Notes: generated from the letters alone by a model not told the origin. A stretch of DNA of 64,000 bases from Bacteroidota bacterium (GCA_029237775.1 JAQZBR010000005.1:62001-126000); one strand, 5' to 3'; shown: positions 18,672 through 27,225, counted from the first letter of the stretch. A program made the numbers and translations.

Positions 18672-19253
18672 ATGTTACTCGATAAAAACTACTGGACAGA
18701 ACGTTATCTTAATGATGATGCAGCATGGGATACCGGCAGTATCACCACTCCTTTGAAAGAATACATCGATCAGCTAAAGGATAAGAATATTCAGATTCTT
18801 ATTCCCGGTGCGGGGAATGCATACGAAGCGGAATACTTGTTTAATAACGGATTTAAGAACATCACGGTTATAGATCTTTCTTCTGAACCATTAAACAATT
18901 TACAAAAACGAATTCCCGACTTTCCGGCTGAAAATTTGATTCAGGGCGATTTCTTTGAGCATAGCGGACAATACCATCTTATCCTTGAACAAACCTTCTT
19001 TTGTGCCATTGATCCCTTATTACGAATAAAATATGCCGAAAAGAGCCATGAATTATTGAAACCAAAGGGAGTTCTTGCAGGCGTTTTGTTCAACGATAAA
19101 TTAAATAGCGATAAACCTCCTTTTGGCGGTAATAAAGAAGAGTATATATCATATTTCGACAAATATTTCACCTTCAAAACCTTTCAGCTCTGCTACAACT
19201 CTATTAAGCCGAGGTCCGGGAGAGAGCTATTTATTAATTTTATCCGGAAATAA
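18672..19253 (+). CDS. TPMT-like class I SAM-dependent methyltransferase
   Basis: A 193-aa methyltransferase of the thiopurine/thiol methyltransferase-like group. WDTGSITTPLKEYIDQL is the N-terminal signature seen in this group in Bacteroidota. ILIPGAGNAYEAEYLFNNG is the SAM-binding motif I, and EQTFFCAIDP is the motif IV equivalent. Substrates for the family include thiols, halides, thiocyanate, selenium or tellurium species. It follows the DUF5686 gene by 48 bp and ends at a terminator shared with the convergent pirin gene. Confidence 0.88.
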   Translation: MLLDKNYWTERYLNDDAAWDTGSITTPLKEYIDQLKDKNIQILIPGAGNAYEAEYLFNNGFKNITVIDLSSEPLNNLQKRIPDFPAENLIQGDFFEHSGQYHLILEQTFFCAIDPLLRIKYAEKSHELLKPKGVLAGVLFNDKLNSDKPPFGGNKEEYISYFDKYFTFKTFQLCYNSIKPRSGRELFINFIRK

Positions 19254-19254
19254 A

Positions 19255-19282
19255 AAAGAGAAAAGATCTCTCTTTTCTCTTT
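19255..19282. terminator. bidirectional A/T-rich terminator
   Basis: Twelve-bp stem AAAGAGAAAAGA / TCTTTTCTCTTT with loop TCTC, between convergent genes. T-rich on the right arm, A-rich on the left. Confidence 0.75.
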
Positions 19283-19305
19283 CATATTCTCTAAGCAAAG
19301 CCCAA

Positions 19306-20016
19306 CTAATTCATAGGTACATCAATCACTAAAATTTCAGATCCTGCCGCAATGTCCATTGAAAATTTATCCGTTTCTGAAATTCCCATAGCATCCCGTT
19401 TTCCAAGCTTCTGGCCATTAATAGTTGCTCCGCCCTCTATAACAAAAACGTAAGCGCCATTGCCAGCGTGTTTTATTTCGTATTCCTGCGTGGACGCATC
19501 ACTGAATTTACCCAATGAGAAATAAGCATCCTGGTTTATCCACATCACATCATCTGAACGTTCGGGAGCCACAACCGTTTTAAACTTCCCCTCTTTATCT
19601 GAAGCAGAGAACACCTTCTGGTCATAACGGGGCTTTATATTTCTTTCTTTCGGGAACACCCAGATCTGAAGTAAATTTATCGGTTCAGTCTTGGAGTGAT
19701 TGTACTCCGAGTGCATTAATCCGGAACCCGCGCTCATTGCCTGAATTTCATTAGGTTTTATAACACCAATGTTTCCCATGCTGTCGCGATGTTCCAAAGT
19801 TCCGCTTAATGGAATTGTAACGATCTCCATGTTATCATGCGGATGCATTCCGAACCCTTGTCCGGGCGCAACAATATCGTCATTTAGTACACGGAGTAAT
19901 CCGAAATGAACTTTAGACGGATCGTGATAACTAGCAAAGCTGAATGAATGGTGGGCATTTAACCAGCCATGATCTGCATGGCCGCGTTCATTTGAGCTGT
20001 GAAATACAGTCTTCAT
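19306..20016 (-). CDS. pirin family protein
   Basis: A 236-aa bicupin. The pirin metal site is present in the N-terminal cupin (GFGMHPHDNMEIVT, with a Glu/His set further on), preceded by HHSFSFASYHDP. Bacterial pirins such as YhhW have quercetin 2,3-dioxygenase activity; the true substrate is unknown here. It is the last gene of a four-gene minus-strand run starting at yceI, with only 20 bp to the preceding gene. It is therefore likely under the MarR-type regulator whose putative operator lies before yceI. Confidence 0.93.
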   Translation of the reverse strand: MKTVFHSSNERGHADHGWLNAHHSFSFASYHDPSKVHFGLLRVLNDDIVAPGQGFGMHPHDNMEIVTIPLSGTLEHRDSMGNIGVIKPNEIQAMSAGSGLMHSEYNHSKTEPINLLQIWVFPKERNIKPRYDQKVFSASDKEGKFKTVVAPERSDDVMWINQDAYFSLGKFSDASTQEYEIKHAGNGAYVFVIEGGATINGQKLGKRDAMGISETDKFSMDIAAGSEILVIDVPMN

Positions 20017-20036
20017 ATATTGTTTTACTTTCTTTT

Positions 20037-20342
20037 TTAGTTCATTATTAATTTAGGCAATTCGTTTGAAACACTGTTATGAAATGCCAGTTCCGTAATG
20101 ATCGGGCTCATGAATTGAAATAATGGAAACGATCTTAAGATCCCCATCACCTTCTGCTCCGATTCTGCTACAACTGTCACCCACAAAAAGCTTCTGTCTG
20201 CTGCCAGCGAATACTGCAGCACTTTGCCTTCGTCCATTAACTTATCAATATGCGCACGCTGTTTGGGTATCAACAACACGAACTCTTCTGTGAGCTCATT
20301 CGGCAGTTTTATTATCACCATGTAAGGATTCATTATTTCCAT
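20037..20342 (-). CDS. YCII/muconolactone isomerase-like small protein
   Basis: A 101-aa soluble protein with a ferredoxin-like pattern: MVIIKLPNELTEEFVLLIPK, then HIDKLMDEGKVLQYSLAADR, then a strand VTVVAESEQKVMGILRSFPL. This resembles the dimeric alpha/beta-barrel folds of YCII-related and muconolactone-isomerase-like proteins. No catalytic residue can be identified with certainty. It lies 3 bp after the DOPA-dioxygenase-like gene and 20 bp before pirin, so it is surely in the same transcript. An in-frame ATG at 20333 is an alternative start. Confidence 0.8.
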   Translation of the reverse strand: MEIMNPYMVIIKLPNELTEEFVLLIPKQRAHIDKLMDEGKVLQYSLAADRSFLWVTVVAESEQKVMGILRSFPLFQFMSPIITELAFHNSVSNELPKLIMN

Positions 20343-20345
20343 TAT

Positions 20346-21128
20346 TTAATTCAACAATATATGGCGCATGCTCATTGTCCCATATTGCCAGCTCATGTGC
20401 GGAAACTCCACCTTATCCTTCTCATTCCTTAAACCCATAAGGTAAAGAAGAGGGATAAAATGATCATCTGTGGGATGATTGATCCGGTAAAGCTCAGTCT
20501 GATGTTTAATTCTTACCAGCTTTTCCGGAGCATTGTTCAAGAACGCATTTTTCACTAACTCATCAAACTGCACTGCCCAGTCAAAAGGTGACGCATTCTC
20601 ATTCGCAAAATTGATATGCGAAAAATTGTGTGTCATGTTACCGCTTGCAAGGATCAAAACGTTTTGTTCGCGAAGCGGAGTGAGCTTCTTTGCAAACTCC
20701 AGATGCTCTGCAAACGTCTTGTTTCGGTCGATGCTTAGCTGCAGCACCTTTATTTGTTTTTGAGGAAATAAATGTACCAGCATACTCCATGCACCGTGGT
20801 CGAGACCACGCTTTGTATCGCGCTGAACCACTTCACCTGTGAGCTTTTCAATTTCCGGAATTAATTCCAAAGCAGCTTTCACCGGGTATTTTACCGCGAA
20901 TAGCTCTTCAGGAAACCCTCTGAAATCATGATATGTCGAAAGCTCATCACTTGCAGTCGTAAATAAACCCTTGGTTTCCCAATGCGCTGAGATAACTAAA
21001 ATAGCACTCACATCCTTCAGTCTGTTGCCTAGAGCATTGAGGTCCTGTGTGTATTTATTTTCCGCAATCGCATTCATTGGTGAGCCGTGGCTGACAAATA
21101 ATGCCGGTGTGATATGATGGTTTGACAT
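20346..21128 (-). CDS. ygiD: 4,5-DOPA dioxygenase extradiol family (YgiD-like)
   Basis: A 260-aa class III extradiol ring-cleavage dioxygenase (LigB fold). Metal-binding histidines appear in FVSHGSPMNAI (near the N-terminus), ISAHWET and the later GNMTHNFSHI, with GLDHGAWSML also conserved. YgiD of E. coli cleaves DOPA in the 4,5 position; the natural role in most bacteria is unclear. It sits between yceI and a small cupin-associated protein in the putative MarR operon, a setting that suggests response to aromatic or quinone compounds. Confidence 0.93.
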   Translation of the reverse strand: MSNHHITPALFVSHGSPMNAIAENKYTQDLNALGNRLKDVSAILVISAHWETKGLFTTASDELSTYHDFRGFPEELFAVKYPVKAALELIPEIEKLTGEVVQRDTKRGLDHGAWSMLVHLFPQKQIKVLQLSIDRNKTFAEHLEFAKKLTPLREQNVLILASGNMTHNFSHINFANENASPFDWAVQFDELVKNAFLNNAPEKLVRIKHQTELYRINHPTDDHFIPLLYLMGLRNEKDKVEFPHMSWQYGTMSMRHILLN

Positions 21129-21157
21129 GATGATAAATGTATTGATATTATTTAATA

Positions 21158-21709
21158 TTACTTAGGTGTGACAATCTCGATCTCAGCCTGAAGCTTAACT
21201 GTTTTTCCAACCATTGCACCGCCCGTTTCAATTAGCGCATTCCAGGTAAGTCCGAAATCAAACCTGTCGATAGAGCTTTCCAGTGTGAACCCGGATCTGA
21301 TATTTCCCCATGGATCGATCACCTGTCCCCCATAGTTTACTTTAAATTCAATCGGTTTTGTCACATCTTTGATGGTGATATTACCTTTCAAAAGGTAATC
21401 CTCCTCATTTGTCTTTTTCATTTCTGTTGAGACAAATCTGATTACAGGATATTTCTCAGCATCAAAGAAATCTGCGGAACGAAGATGATTGTCCCTGTCA
21501 GCCATTTTTGTGTCGATACTCTTTACATCTATTTCAAGTTCTATCGAGGCGTTTTCAAACTCGAGTCCGCTGGTTGTCACATTGAGCTTGTAATTCTCGA
21601 ATGAACCTTTTGTCTGACTGATCACCATGTGCTTTACTGCGAAGTGTACACTTGAATGTGTCGGGTCAAGTGCCCATGTTTTAACTTCATTTTTCATTGC
21701 TGTTTCCAT
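21158..21709 (-). CDS. YceI family protein
   Basis: A 183-aa lipocalin-like YceI protein: TWALDPTHSSVHFAVKHMVI at the start, NLDVTTSGLEF-like strands, RDNHLRSADFFDAEKYPVI in the middle and DRFDFGLTWNALIETGGAMVG near the end, all in the usual order. YceI proteins bind polyisoprenoids or amphiphiles. This one has no clear signal peptide, so a cytoplasmic form is likely. It is the first gene of the run yceI-ygiD-small protein-pirin. A palindrome 64 bp upstream of its ATG matches one upstream of marR. Confidence 0.93.
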   Translation of the reverse strand: METAMKNEVKTWALDPTHSSVHFAVKHMVISQTKGSFENYKLNVTTSGLEFENASIELEIDVKSIDTKMADRDNHLRSADFFDAEKYPVIRFVSTEMKKTNEEDYLLKGNITIKDVTKPIEFKVNYGGQVIDPWGNIRSGFTLESSIDRFDFGLTWNALIETGGAMVGKTVKLQAEIEIVTPK

Positions 21710-21772
21710 TTTTATTTGTTTTTAGACTGATTTAATTATTTATTATTTATTATTTATTTGTAATAACATTTA

Positions 21773-21784
21773 ATGTATATACAT
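21773..21784. promoter_or_regulatory. palindrome before yceI, probable MarR operator
   Basis: The perfect 12-bp palindrome ATGTATATACAT lies 64 bp upstream of the yceI start. The same palindrome occurs at 22304-22315 before marR. The identity extends to about 19 of 20 bases when one copy is reverse-complemented. MarR-family dimers bind such palindromes; the assignment to this MarR is inference. Confidence 0.7.
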
Positions 21785-21801
21785 ATATTTTGGTAAAAAA
21801 A

Positions 21802-22251
21802 TTATCCTCTCAGCTTGTCGAGCAACTCATTGATCTGCTCCGCTTCCTTTTGCGAAAGATTTTTCAGCTCTTTCAAAAAAGCGGCTTCATTCTCATCGAT
21901 CTCTGTTAATAGGTCCAACCCTTTCTGAGTGATGATCACATTTACAGCTCTTCTGTCTTCCGGACAAGTGGCCCGCTCCACCAACTTTTTCAACCTTAGT
22001 TTCTCAACTAAGCGTGACGCGTTCGAATTTTTATCCAGCATCCGGTCGATCAATAAATTAACCGTAGCAGGTTTTGGATGTTGCCCCCTTAAAATTCTCA
22101 ACAAATTAAATTGTTGCGAGGATATCCCATAAGGCTTTAAAGTACAGGCATGCTTTGCGCTGAGCCAGTTGCTTGTAAACAAAATATTGATCAGCATCTT
22201 TTGATGCTCGTTCTTAAATTTTGCTTGTTTTATTTCCTTACCGATTTCCAT
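21802..22251 (-). CDS. MarR family transcriptional regulator
   Basis: A 149-aa winged-helix regulator with the MarR layout: dimerising helices at both ends, a recognition-helix region around NLLIDRMLDKNSNASRLVEKL, and the wing stretch TCPEDRRAVNVIITQKGLDLL with the conserved D-x-R-x-x. It lies 92 bp upstream of yceI in the same direction. Its promoter has a TATCTTTG -7 box and a perfect palindrome near the -33 region, which fits autorepression. MarR proteins of this kind often respond to phenolic ligands or to oxidation. There is no conserved N-terminal redox Cys, though one Cys is at about residue 37 and another in TCPEDRR. Confidence 0.92.
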   Translation of the reverse strand: MEIGKEIKQAKFKNEHQKMLINILFTSNWLSAKHACTLKPYGISSQQFNLLRILRGQHPKPATVNLLIDRMLDKNSNASRLVEKLRLKKLVERATCPEDRRAVNVIITQKGLDLLTEIDENEAAFLKELKNLSQKEAEQINELLDKLRG

Positions 22252-22269
22252 TTATTCTTAATTACAATA

Positions 22270-22277
22270 CAAAGATA
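22270..22277 (-). promoter_or_regulatory. -7 box of the marR promoter
   Basis: TATCTTTG on the minus strand matches TAnnTTTG and lies 18 bp before the marR ATG. The palindrome at 22304-22315 starts 26 bp further upstream, at or next to the -33 position. Confidence 0.65.
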
Positions 22278-22303
22278 CAAAAATTTAAATACAAATACAT
22301 TAT

Positions 22304-22315
22304 ATGTATATACAT
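22304..22315. promoter_or_regulatory. palindrome before marR, probable autoregulatory operator
   Basis: Perfect palindrome ATGTATATACAT, identical to the copy at 21773-21784 before yceI and 52 bp upstream of marR. Its place beside the -33 element would let a bound repressor block the promoter. Confidence 0.7.
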
Positions 22316-22333
22316 TTAATTTATTTTTCACAA

Positions 22334-23059
22334 TTAATAGGGATTCTTGCTCTTTGCTCTCTTTTGAAGCTGTTCGTCCGTAACGATTTTTACATGTACC
22401 GTCTTTGCTACATAAGTTACATTGATCTCTCCTTTACGTTTACTTCCTTCCCTGATCACATTTCTGATAGTCCTTTCAAGGCTAAATAGGGCGGGTCCTG
22501 CTCCATAAGTTTGATTCACCGGATAAAACACTTCATTCCCATAACGTGAACCAGCTGGAAATAGCTTCCCTTGCGAATCTTGTATTGTAAAGGCAATCCA
22601 TTCGCTTTTCTTAATTTGGTCTCCAATGAATCTGAATGATAATTCATAATTTACATTAAATTCATCAAAATGTGGAATAGCGATACGACTTGGAGCTTCC
22701 ACCCTATTTCTCTGCTTATTGCTGTTTGCATCTTCCCAAACGAATTCGCCAGCTTTAACCAAACCAATAAAAATTTTGCGATACTGAAACGGACTGGTCT
22801 GATCTAATAAAACTCCATTAAAGCTTACGCGACTACCTTTGGCCAGCCCTTTAGGCCTCGGGGCCCTACAACCAGTCATTCCATCTTTTTCAACAATAGG
22901 CTTGAGAGGTTCATAAAACATCGCTAAAACCGTTGTTGAGTCAGTATTTTCATTATAAGTTACCTGATAACTAAAATCAGTATTATCCATTTCTTTCTCT
23001 TGGCCCTTGCAGGCTAACGTGAAGATTAGAATAAATAGTGATTTGAAAATTTTTTTCAT
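22334..23059 (-). CDS. putative lipoprotein of unknown function
   Basis: A 241-aa exported protein with a lipobox: the N-terminus MKKIFKSLFILIFTLAC ends in a Cys followed by KGQEKE, so it is probably lipid-anchored and periplasmic-facing or outer-membrane. The body is beta-rich and holds repeated DxNSNK/RNR-type turns but no family motif that I recognise. The start at 23059 is fixed by a four-base ATGA overlap with the stop codon of the flavoprotein gene upstream, showing translational coupling. A start nine bases earlier at 23068 is less likely. Confidence 0.78.
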   Translation of the reverse strand: MKKIFKSLFILIFTLACKGQEKEMDNTDFSYQVTYNENTDSTTVLAMFYEPLKPIVEKDGMTGCRAPRPKGLAKGSRVSFNGVLLDQTSPFQYRKIFIGLVKAGEFVWEDANSNKQRNRVEAPSRIAIPHFDEFNVNYELSFRFIGDQIKKSEWIAFTIQDSQGKLFPAGSRYGNEVFYPVNQTYGAGPALFSLERTIRNVIREGSKRKGEINVTYVAKTVHVKIVTDEQLQKRAKSKNPY

Positions 23060-24282
23060 TGTATACAATTACTTGCCGCAACCCAGGCTGTACTCCAGGC
23101 ATTTTGAAAATTGAAGCCACCCGTTACCCCATCAACATCTATTACTTCTCCGGCAAAGTAAAGCCCCGGAACAATCTTACTCTGCATGGTACTAAGATCA
23201 ATTTCCTTCAGATTTATTCCACCGCATGTTACAAACTCCTCCTTAAAAGTAGTTTTCCCTTTCACTTTATATTCATCATTTAAAATATGGTTGACCAATA
23301 AATTCATGTTCTTTTTAGACAGATCGGCCCATCTGACCTCCTCGCCTATCCCCGATTTAATAACATGGTATTCCCATAACCTGCGCGGCAATTCTACCGG
23401 ACAATTTCCATAAATAAGCTTTGCGGGCGATTCTTCTTTCTGATTATTGAATTCAATTCTAAGTTTTTCTTCAGTATATTTAGGAAGCCAGTTGATAAGC
23501 GCGCTGAAATTATAATTCAGATCACTTAAAATTCTTGCTCCCCATGCAGAGGCCTTAAGGATTGCAGGACCGCTTAAGCCCCAATGAGTGATCAACAGAG
23601 GACCATCAGTTTCGAGCTTTGTTCCTGCCACTTTCACTTTAGCCAGTGGCACTGAAACTCCCATTAATTTGGTCACCGGATTATCGGGAATATTAAAAGT
23701 AAAAAGCGAAGGAACAGGCTTAGTAATTGAATGTCCTAGCTTTTCAAGCCATTGATAGGCTTCCTGTTTTGAATTTCCACCGGTTGCAACGATCAGTTTA
23801 TCGCACTCGAACTCTCCCCCACCGTTTATTTTTAAAAGAAATCTTTCTGACTCTTCTTTTACAATTTCTTTTACATCTGTACCCTGCTTCACAATTACAT
23901 TTAGTTTCTCCGATTCCCTTACCAAACAATTTATTATCGTTTCTGAATTATCACTTTCCGGAAACATTCTTCCGTCAACCTCCGTTTTTATTTTTACCCC
24001 CCGCTCTTCAAACCATTTTATCGTATCGTTTGTCGTAAAGCGGCTGAATACATTTCTTAATTCCTTTTCTCCCCGAGGATAATTTTTAACCAGGCTGCCA
24101 TTATCAAAACATGCGTGCGTTACATTACATCTGCCTCCCCCGGAAACTCTGACTTTAGATAAAAGCTTATTTGTTTTTTCGAGCAAAAGAATCTCAGCTT
24201 CGGGATCTAACTGCGCAGCATTAACAGCAGCAAAAAATCCGGCAGCACCGCCCCCAACAACTATTATACGTTTCCGATCCAT
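23056..24282 (-). CDS. HI0933-like NAD(P)/FAD-dependent oxidoreductase
   Basis: A 408-aa flavoprotein of the HI0933/BaiN/YhiN family. The FAD dinucleotide-binding motif is VVGGGAAGFFAAVNAAQ at the start, followed by the family phrase VSGGGRCNVTH, LIVATGGNS in the middle and GLYFAGEVIDVDGVTGGFNFQ at the end. The reaction is not firmly known for most members; some reduce bile-acid or enone substrates, others are linked to tRNA or membrane biology. The downstream lipoprotein gene overlaps it by 4 bp, so the two are made together. Confidence 0.92.
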   Translation of the reverse strand: MDRKRIIVVGGGAAGFFAAVNAAQLDPEAEILLLEKTNKLLSKVRVSGGGRCNVTHACFDNGSLVKNYPRGEKELRNVFSRFTTNDTIKWFEERGVKIKTEVDGRMFPESDNSETIINCLVRESEKLNVIVKQGTDVKEIVKEESERFLLKINGGGEFECDKLIVATGGNSKQEAYQWLEKLGHSITKPVPSLFTFNIPDNPVTKLMGVSVPLAKVKVAGTKLETDGPLLITHWGLSGPAILKASAWGARILSDLNYNFSALINWLPKYTEEKLRIEFNNQKEESPAKLIYGNCPVELPRRLWEYHVIKSGIGEEVRWADLSKKNMNLLVNHILNDEYKVKGKTTFKEEFVTCGGINLKEIDLSTMQSKIVPGLYFAGEVIDVDGVTGGFNFQNAWSTAWVAASNCIQ

Positions 24283-24354
24283 TTGTTAAAAGTAAGTTTT
24301 TTCCTAAAACGCGAATGAACTTTCTATTTTGTTGATTTTATGTATTCAAATTAA

Positions 24355-24385
24355 TTTGATTTTTCTGCTTTTTACGTTATGTTTG
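24355..24385 (+). promoter_or_regulatory. consensus Bacteroidota promoter for the SPFH gene
   Basis: TTTG at 24355-24358, 19 bp spacer, TATGTTTG at 24378-24385. The ATG follows 26 bp later. This is a near-ideal -33/-7 pair. Confidence 0.75.
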
Positions 24386-24410
24386 AAATACAGAAATCAA
24401 AACACACATC

Positions 24411-25520
24411 ATGGGATTATTTGACAAACTCAAAGGAGAATTTATTGACGTCATTGAATGGACGGATAGTTCGAACGACACAATGGTATGGCGCCATCCG
24501 CGCTATCAGAATGAAATAAAAATGGGGGCTAAACTTACTGTGCGTGAATCACAGGTCGCGGTATTTGTAAACGAAGGCCAAATGGCTGATGAGTTCAAGC
24601 CCGGACTTTACACGTTGCAAACCCAGAACATGCCGATCATGACCACGCTGAAAAGCTGGAAATTCGGTTTTAACAGCCCGTTCAAGGCAGAAGTATATTT
24701 CGTCAACACAAAACAATTCACGAATCAAAAATGGGGAACTAAAAATCCGATAATGCTTCGCGATGCTGAATTCGGACCTGTTCGTCTGCGTGCATTCGGG
24801 ACCTATGCGTTACGTGTGGTAGATGCAAAAAAATTCCTGAAAGAAATTGCCGGCACCGATGCTCATTTTACAACAGAAGAAGTTACCGAACAGCTAAGAA
24901 ATCTCGTTATAACAAGATTCACTGATGCTGTGGCAGAAAGCAAGATTCCGGTTCTCGATCTCGCTTCAAACTATGATGAGCTTTCTAAATTTGTCGGAAC
25001 CAAGATCAATCCTGAATTTCAGGAGCTGGGTATCGAAGTGACGAAACTTTTAATTGAGAATATTTCACTACCACCCGAAGTGGAAGCTGCATTGGACAAG
25101 CGCAGCAGCATGGGCATAATTGGAAATCTCGGTGCCTACACTCAGTTTCAGGCAGCCAACTCAATGGAGAAAGCAGCAGAGAACGGGAACAGCATCATGG
25201 GTGCGGGTGTCGGAATGGGGATGGGTTTCGGAATGGCAAACCAAATGGGAAATATGTTTAATCAGAATCAATTCAACCCTAACCAGAATCAGAACACACC
25301 TCCCCCACCTCCACCTGCAAGTCAGTATTACGTTGCGGTGAACGGGACTCAAACCGGCCCTTTCAGTGAGCAAACGCTCAGCCAGATGATCTCGCAAGGC
25401 ACATTCAAAAAGGAATCAATGGTTTGGAAAAATGGGATGAATGCATGGGCTGCAGCAGAATCGCTTTCTGATCTTAATAAATTATTCAGCGCAGTTCCGC
25501 CACCGCTGCCTCCAATGTAA
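24411..25520 (+). CDS. SPFH domain protein with C-terminal GYF-like domain (YdjI-like)
   Basis: A 369-aa protein. An SPFH/band-7-type domain of the YdjI class spans about residues 20-235 (MGLFDKLKGEFIDVIEWTDS at the start and VTEQLRNLVITRFTDAV in the middle). A Gly/Met/Asn/Gln-rich linker and a polyproline stretch (PPPPPPASQ) follow. The end is a GYF_2-type domain (YYVAVNGTQTGPFSEQTL ... MVWKNGMNAWAAA). YdjI-like proteins in Bacillus work with membrane-bound zinc-ribbon partners in envelope stress; the next gene encodes such a protein. It lacks a membrane segment, so it is likely recruited to the membrane by its neighbour. Confidence 0.88.
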   Translation: MGLFDKLKGEFIDVIEWTDSSNDTMVWRHPRYQNEIKMGAKLTVRESQVAVFVNEGQMADEFKPGLYTLQTQNMPIMTTLKSWKFGFNSPFKAEVYFVNTKQFTNQKWGTKNPIMLRDAEFGPVRLRAFGTYALRVVDAKKFLKEIAGTDAHFTTEEVTEQLRNLVITRFTDAVAESKIPVLDLASNYDELSKFVGTKINPEFQELGIEVTKLLIENISLPPEVEAALDKRSSMGIIGNLGAYTQFQAANSMEKAAENGNSIMGAGVGMGMGFGMANQMGNMFNQNQFNPNQNQNTPPPPPPASQYYVAVNGTQTGPFSEQTLSQMISQGTFKKESMVWKNGMNAWAAAESLSDLNKLFSAVPPPLPPM

Positions 25521-25597
25521 ACTAGTGATTGGTTATTGAGTTAATTTAGGCTTAGCCTGATGAACCCATTCCACTATTAACTATTCAACCAAACAAA

Positions 25598-26722
25598 ATG
25601 GAATTAGAAGAAACAATACAAGCCACCAGCAAACAGCTCGACTGCCGTGAGTGCGGAGCATTATTGAAATATGCGCCCGGAACTTTGCATTTGAAATGCG
25701 ATTATTGCGGTTGTCAGAATGAGATCAAGGAAGCTTCAACACCTTCAATTGTTGAGGAGATCGACTTCGAAAAGTTTTTGAACGAAAATGATGTGAGTGT
25801 TGAAAAGCATGAGGTGACAACTATCAAGTGCGGAAATTGCGGTGCTTCATCAAGCTTAAAGCCCAACATCACTTCAGACAGCTGTCCTTTCTGCGCTTCA
25901 CCAATCGTTGTTTCCGGAGGTGGAGTGGCGACCAGCATCATTAAGCCTAAATATCTACTTCCTTTTAAAATCGACCAGAAAACAGCTTTTGCAGATTTTA
26001 AAAAATGGGTAGATGGGTTGTGGTTTGCACCAAATGACCTGAAAAAATACGTGGACAATGCAGATAAGCTTAGTGGTATGTACATCCCCTATTGGACGTA
26101 TGATTCTAAGACTGTAAGTGAGTACACCGGCCAGCGGGGCGACAATTATACTACAACAGAATCCTATACGATCACTATTAATGGAAAAACAGAACATCGC
26201 ACCAGAACAGTCACCAAAATAAGATGGAGCTATGCGAGCGGCACTGTGTATAATGATTTTGATGATGTATTGGTATTAGCCAGCAATTCACTACCGGAAA
26301 ATTACACAAATGCACTTGAGCCCTGGGACACCGAAAACCTCACTGATTACAATGATAAATTCCTGAGCGGCTTCAGGTCCGAAAGCTATCAGATAGATGT
26401 TAAAACGGGATTTGAAAAATCAAAACTGGTGATGGATGCTGGTATCCGCACCTCCATCTGCAATGATATTGGTGGCGACCACCAGCAGATCAGTTCTGTG
26501 GACACACGTTACAATGATATCACCTTCAAGCACATTCTTTTGCCAGTCTGGTTAAGTGCTTACCGTTACAATAAAAAAGTTTACCGGTTCATGATCAATG
26601 GTCGCACTGGTGAGGTACAGGGGGAACGTCCTTATAGCGCTATTAAAATAACCTTAGCTGTGCTTGGAGTAATCGCGCTTGGTGTAGGAATCTACTTTGG
26701 AATACAGATGTATAATCAATAG
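25598..26722 (+). CDS. zinc-ribbon membrane protein, partner of the SPFH protein
   Basis: A 374-aa protein. Two zinc ribbons open it: CRECGALL...CDYCG (about 16-38) and CGNCGAS...CPFC (about 78-100), TFIIB-like in spacing. A long soluble middle with a repeated-Thr region (YTTTESYTIT) follows, and a single membrane segment lies at the C-terminus (about 348-370). This build matches the YdjG type, which anchors the YdjI SPFH protein to the membrane in Bacillus. The 77-bp spacing and common terminator support a two-gene operon. The precise role, likely envelope stress or membrane organisation, is inference. Confidence 0.82.
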   Translation: MELEETIQATSKQLDCRECGALLKYAPGTLHLKCDYCGCQNEIKEASTPSIVEEIDFEKFLNENDVSVEKHEVTTIKCGNCGASSSLKPNITSDSCPFCASPIVVSGGGVATSIIKPKYLLPFKIDQKTAFADFKKWVDGLWFAPNDLKKYVDNADKLSGMYIPYWTYDSKTVSEYTGQRGDNYTTTESYTITINGKTEHRTRTVTKIRWSYASGTVYNDFDDVLVLASNSLPENYTNALEPWDTENLTDYNDKFLSGFRSESYQIDVKTGFEKSKLVMDAGIRTSICNDIGGDHQQISSVDTRYNDITFKHILLPVWLSAYRYNKKVYRFMINGRTGEVQGERPYSAIKITLAVLGVIALGVGIYFGIQMYNQ

Positions 26723-26730
26723 AGTGGTGA

Positions 26731-26760
26731 AACGCGCTCTTACGCGCGTTTTTCTTTTCT
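26731..26760 (+). terminator. rho-independent terminator
   Basis: Stem AACGCGC / GCGCGTT, then TTTCTTTTCT. It closes the SPFH / zinc-ribbon operon. Confidence 0.88.
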
Positions 26761-26831
26761 CTTTTCCCTGCAAAAAAGCTGAGTAAAAATTTCCTCAAAC
26801 CTCACGGCAAATACTTTTTATACTTAAGAGT

Positions 26832-27074
26832 ATGGAACAGTATAAAAAGAATAATTCCGGTACTTCCGGAGTTGAGTTTTATGAAATTGAAGATAAAGAT
26901 ATAATTGTTCAATTCATAGATGGCTCCATCTACAGATATACCTACAAAAGCGCAGGAGAAGAAGCCGTAGAGCACATGAAAGAGCTTGCAATTGCAGGTC
27001 AGGGCCTCACAACATTCATCGAACAGCATGTAAAAGATAAGTACGAGGCGAAACTAAACGAGTCTAATTATTAA
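26832..27074 (+). CDS. small KTSC-like protein
   Basis: An 80-aa soluble protein. The pattern DIIVQFIDGSIYRYTYKSAGEEAVEHMKELA, with an YxYxxV/A-type strand followed by a helix, is similar to the KTSC fold found near DNA/RNA-handling proteins. The canonical KTSC letters are not all present, so this is a fold-level guess. It starts at ATG 26832 and has no obvious partner. Confidence 0.65.
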   Translation: MEQYKKNNSGTSGVEFYEIEDKDIIVQFIDGSIYRYTYKSAGEEAVEHMKELAIAGQGLTTFIEQHVKDKYEAKLNESNY

Positions 27075-27225
27075 GCTGAACAATCGAACTTTTCGTTGTT
27101 GTTTTTCCCCAATTTCTGTTTCTGAAGATCTTTGCCGGAAAAGCAGAATGGCAAGTTATTCCAAAACTATTTGCTCTTAAAAAGGAAACACTTATCTTAC
27201 ATCCGATTTCAATTTATTATAAATA

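Noticed and set aside
21739-21760. TATTTAT-type tandem repeat before yceI
   Set aside because: Simple AT-rich repetition; no gene or known site explained by it, and the nearby palindrome is the stronger signal.
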